Below are positions 1 through 5,273 of a stretch of 8,452 nt of DNA, piece after piece (positions within the stretch are counted from its first letter, which is position 1; every line of letters starts with the position of its first letter). Below the pieces are notes generated by a model. It had not been told where the DNA came from. It saw nothing but the letters and a program-made list of their open reading frames with translations, and did no database searches. This stretch comes from Thermoplasmata archaeon (GTDB lineage Archaea > Thermoplasmatota > Thermoplasmata > Lutacidiplasmatales > UBA184), in contig JAJZGO010000061.1 in assembly GCA_021798415.1 (NCBI GenBank), positions 1-8,452 of the forward strand, in the 5' to 3' direction. Made by a program: the position numbers and the translations under genes.

Positions 1-455
1 CGGGAATCCGCGAGCGCGAAGGCGTGGACCGATCGCGACGCGAGCGAAAGCGCCCGGTCCCAGAACGCTCGGTCGGCGCCGCGCCGCTGCGCTCCGAAGG
101 GCGGGTTCATCAGCACGACCTCCGCGGCGCGGTCCCACGACCGGACGTCGCCGACCACGAACTCGACCGCGAGGTCCGCCCGGGCGGCCGCGGCGCGACC
201 CCGCTCCGCGAGCTCCGGGTCGAGCTCGACGGCGACGACCGGTGTCGCGCCGAGGAGGGCCGCCCCGATCGCGAGGCGCCCGGTCCCGGCCCCGAGGTCG
301 AGGACCGAGCGCCCGGTGAGCCCGTCCCAGCGTTCCGCGGCGAAGAGGAGCTCCGCGGCGGCCTCCGCCGGCGTGACGACCTGCTCGAGGTCGGCGCGCG
401 GTCGGGCGGGACCTTCGACGCGCTCCAGGGCCCGGACGAGCTCGGCACGACGCAC
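1..455 (-). CDS. METTL5-type RNA N6-adenine methylase (partial, 3' end off window)
   Basis: This is probably an S-adenosylmethionine-dependent methylase of the archaeal family related to eukaryotic METTL5 (COG2263), whose human member makes m6A in small-subunit rRNA. The rRNA target here is inferred from that family. I translated the minus strand from a GTG at 455 and see 151 residues before the window edge. A short N-terminal helix with the family-like ADLEQVVTP segment (21-29) is followed by the SAM-binding motif DLGAGTGRLAIG (53-64). An acidic ribose-binding strand VAVELD (74-79) comes next, then GDV (102-104), and the catalytic MNPPFGAQRRGADRAF (116-131), where NPPF is the N6-adenine methylase signature. 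The family is about 200 residues long, so roughly 50 C-terminal residues are missing. The in-frame sequence upstream has no ATG or GTG, which decides the start. It follows tRNA-Leu by 64 bases with no Shine-Dalgarno sequence, so leaderless initiation is plausible. Confidence 0.88.
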   Translation of the reverse strand, partial: MRRAELVRALERVEGPARPRADLEQVVTPAEAAAELLFAAERWDGLTGRSVLDLGAGTGRLAIGAALLGATPVVAVELDPELAERGRAAAARADLAVEFVVGDVRSWDRAAEVVLMNPPFGAQRRGADRAFWDRALSLASRSVHAFALADS

Positions 456-479
456 GCTCGCGCGAGAAGCCGGGCCATC

Positions 480-485
480 AAAACA
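480..485 (-). promoter_or_regulatory. weak TATA-like / T-run between tRNA-Leu and the methylase
   Basis: Reading the minus strand, GTTTTGAT is the only AT-rich patch in the 64 bases between the tRNA and the methylase. Its centre lies about 25 bases ahead of the GTG start, which is the TATA-to-start distance expected for a leaderless archaeal transcript. The TTTT run could instead end the tRNA transcript. Both readings are inference; the match to a TATA consensus is poor. Confidence 0.25.
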
Positions 486-519
486 GCAGTGGGACCGCGT
501 CCCGGGCTCCCGAAGACGA

Positions 520-627
520 TGCGGGGAGCCGGATTTGAACCGGCGAACGCCTTCGCGGCAGGATCTCTTCGCCGGCGGCGCGCCGGCGTTTAAGTCCTGC
601 GCCGTTTCCGGGCTTGGCTATCCCCGC
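520..627 (-). tRNA. trnL(UAA): tRNA-Leu (anticodon UAA), with intron
   Basis: The minus strand folds as a class II tRNA. Acceptor arms GCGGGGA (627-621) and TCCCCGC (527-521) pair fully. The D stem is GCC/GGC with a GG in the loop. The anticodon stem CAGGA pairs with TCCTG, the T arm is GCCGG-TTCAAAT-CCGGC, and a long variable arm has a CGC/GCG stem. The anticodon TAA is at 592-590, preceded by U33 and followed by A37, and reads UUA/UUG leucine codons. A leucine identity fits the long variable arm and the A discriminator at 520. CCA is not encoded. A 24-base intron interrupts the anticodon loop. The 5' end begins five bases after the stop codon of the PRC-barrel gene, so it has no room for its own promoter and is probably processed from a shared transcript. 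Confidence 0.95.
565..588 (-). other. tRNA-Leu intron at position 37/38 with relaxed bulge-helix-bulge
   Basis: Removing these 24 bases restores a normal seven-base anticodon loop (CTTAAA plus A). The intron has two copies of CGCCGGCG around a CGC loop, giving a perfect 8-bp stem, followed by AAGAG. At the exon junctions CTT pairs with AAG, flanked by three-base bulges AAC and AGA. Cutting between the second and third base of each bulge gives exactly the canonical ends. The central helix has three Watson-Crick pairs plus an A-G mismatch, so it is a slightly relaxed form of the motif cut by the archaeal tRNA splicing endonuclease. Confidence 0.85.
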
Positions 628-632
628 GGCGC

Positions 633-932
633 CTAGCGCACGGCGGGGGCGAGTTCCTCGGCCGCCTTCGCGGGGCGGGCCGGGGTCTTCTTGACCGACA
701 CGCGCTTCGGGAAGTACTTGAGGAGGACCACGTCGTTCACCGCCGAGACCCAGCGGTACGGGACGTTGGTCGGTCGGGAGTCCTCGACTAACATCGGGCT
801 CGATTCGTCGACGTAGATCCCGTCGATCTTCGCGGCCTCGACGTCGACGATGACGTTGTCCACCTCGCCGAGGAGGCGGCCGTCCGGCGTGTAGATCTGT
901 CGTCCCATCAGTTCGGTCATCTCGACCAGCAT
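633..932 (-). CDS. PRC-barrel domain protein, 99 aa
   Basis: A small stand-alone PRC-barrel protein of the type widespread in archaea (COG1873). The ATG at 932 gives MLVEMTELMGRQIYTPDG, which matches the usual family N-terminus and length (about 80-100 residues), so I prefer it to a longer upstream reading that would run through the promoter region. The barrel covers about residues 1-77: GRQIYTPDGRLLGEV, IDGIYVDES, LVED, VPYRWVSAVNDVVLLKYFP. A Lys/Ala/Pro-rich tail (78-99) is probably disordered. PRC-barrels are small beta-barrel binding modules seen in RimM, photosynthetic reaction centres and, in haloarchaea, the CdpB cell-division proteins. I cannot tell which role applies; the tRNA and rRNA methylase downstream lean weakly towards RNA metabolism. 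No Shine-Dalgarno sequence precedes the ATG, and a TATA-like box lies about 40 bases upstream. Confidence 0.85.
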   Translation of the reverse strand: MLVEMTELMGRQIYTPDGRLLGEVDNVIVDVEAAKIDGIYVDESSPMLVEDSRPTNVPYRWVSAVNDVVLLKYFPKRVSVKKTPARPAKAAEELAPAVR

Positions 933-957
933 GCGTGAACCCGGGTCCGGCCGACGG

Positions 958-998
958 GGTCCGCCCTTCTTATGCCTTTGGGCGGACCGGAACGTTCC
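958..998 (-). promoter_or_regulatory. putative PRC/tRNA-Leu promoter: TATA-like box inside a perfect inverted repeat, abutting a palindrome
   Basis: The 92-base gap between the ligase stop and the PRC start holds a perfect 9-bp inverted repeat, GGTCCGCCC (958-966) and GGGCGGACC (980-988), separated by 13 bases. The spacer reads AAAGGCATAAGAA on the minus strand, the only AT-rich patch in the gap, and CATAAG could be the TATA box. It is about 40 bases before the ATG, leaving a leader of roughly 10-15 bases. Directly upstream sits a perfect 10-base palindrome, GGAACGTTCC (989-998). This could be a promoter with operator sites. The repeat could equally be a hairpin ending the ligase transcript. 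The sequence features are seen; the function is inferred. Confidence 0.45.
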
Positions 999-1010
999 CC
1001 GGGGCCGACG

Positions 1011-1025
1011 GCGCCGCCGCGGCGC
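1011..1025 (-). terminator. GC hairpin at the end of the ligase gene (weak)
   Basis: Directly at the ligase stop codon there is a GCGCC/GGCGC stem (1011-1015 with 1021-1025) around a five-base loop. No T-run follows. In such GC-rich DNA short stems are frequent, so this is only a possible transcript-end structure. Confidence 0.15.
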
Positions 1026-2818
1026 TACCCGGGCGCTCCTTCGCTTCCCGAGGAGGGGGCCGCCTGGCGGACCTGAGAGCGGTACATCGACAGGAGCTCG
1101 CCGGACGTCGTCGCTTCGGTCGGGCCCTTGTCGTCGCGGAATCGGCCCGTGAAGCGGGGGAACCGGAGCGCGAGCCCGGCCTCGGGTCGGACCTCCCCGC
1201 GCGCCGCGCGATGGATGGGGCTCAGGGTGAGTTCCGCTCCCCTCACTTCGAGCACTACCCCCGGACGCATCCATCGGTCGGGAACGAGCCCGGTCTCGAT
1301 GCCGGCGGGGGCGGCGTCGGCCTCGAACGGACGCAGGCGCTTCGGCATCTCCTCGAGCCGCGCGTCGTCAAAGCCGGTGCCGACCTTGCAGAACGACTCG
1401 AAGCGGTCGTGCTCGGGGTCGTAGACCGCGAGCAGGAACGCCCCGTAGCGGCCGGCCCGCCGTCCGCGGCCGAGGAACGCGCCGACCACGACCCCGTCGA
1501 TCGAGTCGGAGAGCCCGGCGGTGTACTCCCGCTTGTACTTGATCCACCAGTAGCCGCGGGCGCCGGCGCGGTAGGCGCTCCCGTCCTTGAGCGACTTCGC
1601 CATCACGCCCTCTCCGCCGGCGGCGATCGCCTGCTCGAAGAACCGCGTCGCCGACGCGACGTCGGCGACGACCTCCTGGACGGCGAGCCGCACGCGGTCG
1701 GTCGGGCGAAGGATCGACTCGAGGAGCGCCCGGCGCTCCGCGAAGTCCTTGAGGTAGACGGGCTCGGAGCCCGCGTAGAGGACGTCGAAGACGAACAGGC
1801 AGACCGGCACCTCCTCCTGGACGCGCGCGAGGTCGTGCTTGCGGCCGCGACGTCGGCTGACCTCCTGGAACGGCTGGATCTCGTCCGTGTCGAGGTCGAT
1901 CGGGACGCACTCCCCTTCGAGGATCGCGGGCGGCGATCCGACCGCCGTCCGAAGCTCCTCCACCAGCTCGGGGAACTGCGCGCTGATCTCCTCGAGGCGG
2001 CGCGAGAAGAGGCGCACGGGCCCCCGGGCCGGCACGTGGGCCTGCACCCGGAGCCCGTCGTACTTGTACTCGAGCGCGGCCCGGCCCCCCATCCGTTCGA
2101 GGACGGACGCGAGGTCCGGCTCGCGTTCCGCGAGCATCGGTCGGATCGGCCGTCCGACCTCGACGCCGACCTTTTCGAGGCCGTCGACCCCCCGGTCGAC
2201 CAGGACCCCCGCGACCAGCCCGAGGTCGCTCGTCAGGTTGAACGCCGACTCGATCCGCGCGCGCGTCGCCTTGGCGCCGTCCCCGAACGCCTCGGCGAGG
2301 GCATCGAGGATCGTCATCTCGCGGACGCCGACCCGCAGCGTGCCGAGCACGAACCGCACGACGAACTTCCCCTCGACCGGCGTGGCCCGGCCGAGGAGCT
2401 GGGCGAGGATCGCGACCTTCTCCTCCTGCGACCCGGGACCTTTCGCGGCGGCGATGCGGCTCAGGTCGGCATAGACCCCGGCGACGCTGAGCGGCTCGTT
2501 CGCGTCGAGCCGCCGGCCCTTCCCGAGGAGCTCGGCGGTCGTGCTCCCGAGGTCGCCCGACTCTTTCGCCCGTCGGGCGACGTCCGGCTCCTCCGCGCCC
2601 GTCGCGAGCGCGACGGCCCGGCGCGCGAGCGAATCGGCGACGCCGAGCTCGACGCCCTCGTACTCGGGGCGCAGGAGCCCCTGCGAGAGGTAGAGGACCC
2701 GGGCGAGGTCCGGCGGCCGGATCGGCCGAACGAGGTCGGCCAGGATCGTTCGCATCTCGAGGCGCTTCGTCGTCGCCTCGAGCCGCTCGTAGGCTCGCGC
2801 GAGCTCAGCGAAGTGCAC
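1025..2818 (-). CDS. lig: ATP-dependent DNA ligase, 597 aa
   Basis: Replicative/repair DNA ligase that seals nicks through enzyme-AMP and DNA-AMP intermediates. Its length fits archaeal ligases (about 560-600 residues). The N-terminal DNA-binding domain (about 1-220) begins MHFAELARAYERLEATTKR. The nucleotidyltransferase core starts with motif I EYKYDGLR (250-257), whose K252 is the adenylated lysine. Then come the RLEEIS region (274-279), LEGE (300-303), motif III LFVFDVLY (341-348), motif IV EGVMAK (403-408) and motif V WIKYKREY (425-432). The OB-fold ends with RFPRFTGRFRDDK (552-564). The terminal GELLSMYRSQ resembles the C-terminal helix of archaeal homologues. All nucleotidyltransferase motifs look intact. 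The start is GTG at 2818, inside the end of the epimerase gene (14-base overlap), so the two are very likely co-transcribed and translationally coupled. The last 11 residues are Ser/Gly/Pro-rich. Confidence 0.97.
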   Translation of the reverse strand: MHFAELARAYERLEATTKRLEMRTILADLVRPIRPPDLARVLYLSQGLLRPEYEGVELGVADSLARRAVALATGAEEPDVARRAKESGDLGSTTAELLGKGRRLDANEPLSVAGVYADLSRIAAAKGPGSQEEKVAILAQLLGRATPVEGKFVVRFVLGTLRVGVREMTILDALAEAFGDGAKATRARIESAFNLTSDLGLVAGVLVDRGVDGLEKVGVEVGRPIRPMLAEREPDLASVLERMGGRAALEYKYDGLRVQAHVPARGPVRLFSRRLEEISAQFPELVEELRTAVGSPPAILEGECVPIDLDTDEIQPFQEVSRRRGRKHDLARVQEEVPVCLFVFDVLYAGSEPVYLKDFAERRALLESILRPTDRVRLAVQEVVADVASATRFFEQAIAAGGEGVMAKSLKDGSAYRAGARGYWWIKYKREYTAGLSDSIDGVVVGAFLGRGRRAGRYGAFLLAVYDPEHDRFESFCKVGTGFDDARLEEMPKRLRPFEADAAPAGIETGLVPDRWMRPGVVLEVRGAELTLSPIHRAARGEVRPEAGLALRFPRFTGRFRDDKGPTEATTSGELLSMYRSQVRQAAPSSGSEGAPG

Positions 2819-3524
2819 CGTGCGCTCCTTCCTCGACGGACGCGCGCAGGCGGGCGAGATTCGCCCCGACCTCGCCGCCGCGGAAGACGGAGTTCCCGCA
2901 CACGAAGAACGTCGCGCCGGCGGCGGCCGCTGCGCGCGCGGTCTCGGGAACGATGCCCCCGTCGACGGAGATGTCCGCCCCCGATCCCGTCCCGTCCACC
3001 GCGGCCCGGGCCGCGCGGACCTTCGGCAGCACCTCGGGAAGGAACGCCTGTCCCGAGAACCCGGGACGGACGCTCATCACGAGCACCTGGTCGACGCGCC
3101 CGACGAACGGCGCGGCGGCCTCGAACGGTGTGTCGGGCCGGATCGCCGCCCCGACCGCGATGCCGAGGCGACGGACCTCGCGGATCATCTCCTCCGGGTC
3201 CGAGCGGGACTCGAGATGGAAGACCAACGTGTCCCCGCCCGCCGCGTGGAACGCGGAGGCGTAGCGCAGCGGCTCCTCGATCATGAGGTGGACGTCGAGC
3301 GGACGCCGCGTGCGCGCGCGCACGGCCGCCACGAGCGCCGGCCCGAACGAGATGTTCGGTACGAAGTGACCGTCCATCACGTCGAGATGGAACGCGTCGG
3401 CCCCGCCCGCCTCGGCCGCGGCCACCGCCTCGCCGAGGGCCGCGAAATCGGCGCTCAGGAGGGAGGGCGCGAGTCGCAAGCGGTGGGCCGCGGACGGCAC
3501 GGCGACCCGGAGAGCGCCGGGCAC
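2805..3524 (-). CDS. rpe: ribulose-phosphate 3-epimerase, 239 aa
   Basis: Interconverts ribulose 5-phosphate and xylulose 5-phosphate in the non-oxidative pentose phosphate pathway; a cytosolic TIM barrel. Family motifs are in order: LAPSLLSADFAAL (18-30), HLDVMDGHFVPN (46-57) with metal-binding H46 and catalytic D48, VHLMIEEP (78-85), MSVRPGFSGQ (150-159), SVDGGI (186-191) with D188, and the phosphate-binding CGNSVF (209-214). The usual loop is V-N-PGFGGQ; the Arg and Ser here are mild variants. The GTG at 3524 gives about 15 residues more than typical enzymes before LAPSLLSADF. A second GTG at 3500 would give 231 residues and lies about 26 bases after a TTAAG patch, so the true start is uncertain. 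It overlaps the ligase start. A hairpin-forming repeat separates it from the upstream membrane-protein gene. Confidence 0.95.
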   Translation of the reverse strand: MPGALRVAVPSAAHRLRLAPSLLSADFAALGEAVAAAEAGGADAFHLDVMDGHFVPNISFGPALVAAVRARTRRPLDVHLMIEEPLRYASAFHAAGGDTLVFHLESRSDPEEMIREVRRLGIAVGAAIRPDTPFEAAAPFVGRVDQVLVMSVRPGFSGQAFLPEVLPKVRAARAAVDGTGSGADISVDGGIVPETARAAAAAGATFFVCGNSVFRGGEVGANLARLRASVEEGAHGALR

Positions 3525-3549
3525 TTAAGCGGACCGCGAACGGGTCCGC
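3524..3549 (-). promoter_or_regulatory. hairpin plus TTAAG patch before rpe
   Basis: The 24-base gap between the membrane-protein stop and rpe is almost filled by a perfect 7-bp inverted repeat, GCGGACC (3529-3535) and GGTCCGC (3543-3549), with a seven-base loop. On the minus strand CTTAAG follows it. The stem could end the transporter transcript, and the AT patch could be a TATA box for a leaderless rpe transcript starting near the GTG at 3500. There is no long T-run, so both uses are inferred. Confidence 0.35.
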
Positions 3550-4025
3550 TACGCAAATTCGTGGAGCTTCGACCCGTCTTCGTCGTCGTCGATTTGGCCG
3601 CCCGAGCGGATGTAGTCCGCCTCGGGGGTCCACCGGCCGTACCGCACGGGGCGCACGAACGACGGGCGGAACGACCCGGCGGCGTGCCAGGCCGCGTCGC
3701 GGGGGCGGTACCACAGGAACCGGTAGAGCAGGAACTCGAGGTAGAGCAGGCCGACCAGGGCGACGAGCGCGAAGGCGAGGCCGCCCGTCTCGACGCCGAG
3801 CGTGACCAGCCACAGGTCCGCGACCAATAGCGCGAGAACGACGTACCACTTCGCGGCGTGGTGGAACCACCATTCCCGCCAGGACGGCCCGGGGTCGGCG
3901 AGCGCCCGCTGCTTCTCTTCGGCGACGCGGTCGAGCTGGGTCCGGAGGCCACGGAGGGCTTCGGGGGTCTCGGTCTCGGTCGTCGGCTCTTCGAACCATC
4001 TTGGGGGGCGGGCGTCCGACGCCAT
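3549..4025 (-). CDS. small two-helix membrane protein of unknown function, 158 aa
   Basis: I do not recognise this family. The N-terminal 58 residues are hydrophilic, with a probable amphipathic stretch PEALRGLRTQLDRVAEEKQR (21-40), then a Trp-rich segment SWREWWFHHAAKW (48-60). Two membrane helices follow, about 60-77 (YVVLALLVADLWLV) and 82-105 (ending FLLYRFLWY), joined by a short GVETGG turn. The C-terminal part (106-158) is soluble, with basic RPVRYGRW (125-132) and an acidic DDDED (146-150). There is no signal peptide. Arg-rich flanks suggest both ends face the cytoplasm. The ATG at 4025 follows a G-rich stretch and lies 30 bases after the ATPase 2 stop, so it is probably the last gene of the transporter operon. 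A role as transporter accessory protein is only a guess from position. Confidence 0.75.
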   Translation of the reverse strand: MASDARPPRWFEEPTTETETPEALRGLRTQLDRVAEEKQRALADPGPSWREWWFHHAAKWYVVLALLVADLWLVTLGVETGGLAFALVALVGLLYLEFLLYRFLWYRPRDAAWHAAGSFRPSFVRPVRYGRWTPEADYIRSGGQIDDDEDGSKLHEFA

Positions 4026-4055
4026 GGATCCCCCCCGCCCGTTCGCTTCCCGGCC

Positions 4056-5252
4056 CTAGGACGCGGCGGGCGCCGACGCGCTCGGAAGCGGGAGTCCGGT
4101 AGGCGCCGCGTCGGGCACGCTGGTCCGGGGAATAGGGGTCGGGTAGAGGTGGCAGGCGACGAAGTGGTCGGGGCGTACCTCGATGAGCGGCGGCTCCGTC
4201 CTCGAGCAGATGGGCATGACGGCGGGGCAGCGGGTGTGGAACCGGCAGCCGGGCGGTGGCGCGGCGGGGCTCGGGACGTCGCCCTGAAGCAGGATCCGTT
4301 CGCGTTTGAGGTCGGGGTCCGGGATCGGGATCGCGGACAGGAGCGCCTGGGTGTACGGGTGGAGCGGACGCGAAAAGAGCGAGTCGGTCGGGGCCCGTTC
4401 GACGACCTTCCCGAGGTACATCACGACCACCCGCTGGGCCATCGCCCGAACGACCGACAGGTGGTGGGAGATGAACAGGTACGAGAGCCGCTGTTCGGCC
4501 TGCAGCCGTCGAAGGATGTTCAGCACCTGCGCCTGGACGGAGACGTCGAGCGCGCTCGTCGGCTCGTCGAGCACGATGAACTCCGGCCGTAGGGCGAGGG
4601 CCCGGGCGATCCCGATCCGCTGGCGCTGTCCGCCGGAGAACTCGTGGGGGAACCTCCACTCATGTTCCGGATTGAGGCCGACGTCGCGCAGGAGCTCCCC
4701 GACGCGCCGATACCTCTCCGCCCGCGAGCCCGCGTGGTGGATCTCGAGGGGCTCGGCGATGATGTCGCGGACGAGCATACGGGGGCTCAGCGAGCTGAAC
4801 GGGTCCTGGAAGACGATCTGGAGCTTTCCGCGAAGCTGGTGCATCGCCCGGCCGCTCTTGCGGTAGAGCGAGTGCTGGTCCGCGATCTCGTCGAGCTCCT
4901 TGAGCGACGAACGCGCCGCGGGCGATAGGTTGCGGCCGTTCGACTCCGGGTCCGTGTACGGTCGTAGCGACTCGTACAGGGCGTCGATCCGACTGCTCAC
5001 CTCGGGCGGAGGGCGGTAGAACGTGTGACCCGAGGTCGCGTCGATCAGCCGGAGCAAAAGCCGTCCGACGGTGGTCTTCCCGCAGCCCGACTCCCCTACC
5101 AGTCCGACGGTCTCCCCCTCGAGGACGTCGAAGCTCACGCCGTCGACGGCCCGGACGTCGCCGATGTGGGTGGAAAACAGGCCCCCGCGGATGGGGAAGT
5201 ACTTGCGGATGTTTCGGGCGGAGATCACTACCGGGTTTGCGAGCGAGTCCAT
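4056..5252 (-). CDS. dppF: peptide ABC importer ATPase 2 (DppF/OppF-like), 398 aa
   Basis: Cytoplasmic ATP-hydrolysing subunit that pairs with ATPase 1 to drive oligopeptide, dipeptide or nickel import. Motifs are Walker A GESGCGKTT (53-61), Q-loop Q149, signature FSGGQRQR (205-212), Walker B FIVLDE (225-230) with catalytic E230, D-loop SALD (233-236) and H-loop H263. All look functional. The oligopeptide C-terminal domain contains LHPYTQALLSAIP (297-309) and four cysteines, C336, C342, C349 and C367, in the GCRFHTRCP...C...C pattern that binds a [4Fe-4S] cluster in characterised bacterial relatives. Between Walker A and the Q-loop there is an extra segment of about 55-60 residues (80-138), charged and probably helical. 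A Pro/Ser/Ala-rich tail ends the protein. The ATG at 5252 lies 21 bases after the ATPase 1 stop. A TATA-like box in the end of the upstream gene may give it its own promoter. Confidence 0.95.
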   Translation of the reverse strand: MDSLANPVVISARNIRKYFPIRGGLFSTHIGDVRAVDGVSFDVLEGETVGLVGESGCGKTTVGRLLLRLIDATSGHTFYRPPPEVSSRIDALYESLRPYTDPESNGRNLSPAARSSLKELDEIADQHSLYRKSGRAMHQLRGKLQIVFQDPFSSLSPRMLVRDIIAEPLEIHHAGSRAERYRRVGELLRDVGLNPEHEWRFPHEFSGGQRQRIGIARALALRPEFIVLDEPTSALDVSVQAQVLNILRRLQAEQRLSYLFISHHLSVVRAMAQRVVVMYLGKVVERAPTDSLFSRPLHPYTQALLSAIPIPDPDLKRERILLQGDVPSPAAPPPGCRFHTRCPAVMPICSRTEPPLIEVRPDHFVACHLYPTPIPRTSVPDAAPTGLPLPSASAPAAS

Positions 5253-5273
5253 CCGACGATCCCCACCCGGAGA

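Noticed and set aside
110..481. A 123-codon minus-strand frame in the methylase region
   Set aside because: Ser/Arg/Pro-rich translation without motifs; the neighbouring frame encodes the methylase with DLGAGTG and NPPF.
633..1274. A 213-residue version of the PRC-barrel protein starting far upstream
   Set aside because: The extra 114 residues are Arg/Gly/Pro-rich, overlap the ligase gene in another frame and cross the TATA-like region; the 99-residue form matches the family length.
935..3286. A 783-codon open frame on the plus strand across the ligase and epimerase genes
   Set aside because: It is fully antisense to two genes with intact motifs, its translation is Arg/Gly/Glu-rich without any family signal, and long antisense frames are expected in DNA this GC-rich.
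958..3549. Shared GGTCCGC / GCGGACC 7-mer in the two intergenic inverted repeats, as evidence of one regulator
   Set aside because: The arms are in opposite order at the two sites, and the same 7-mer occurs inside several coding regions (for example near 173 and 3814), so sharing it is not informative.
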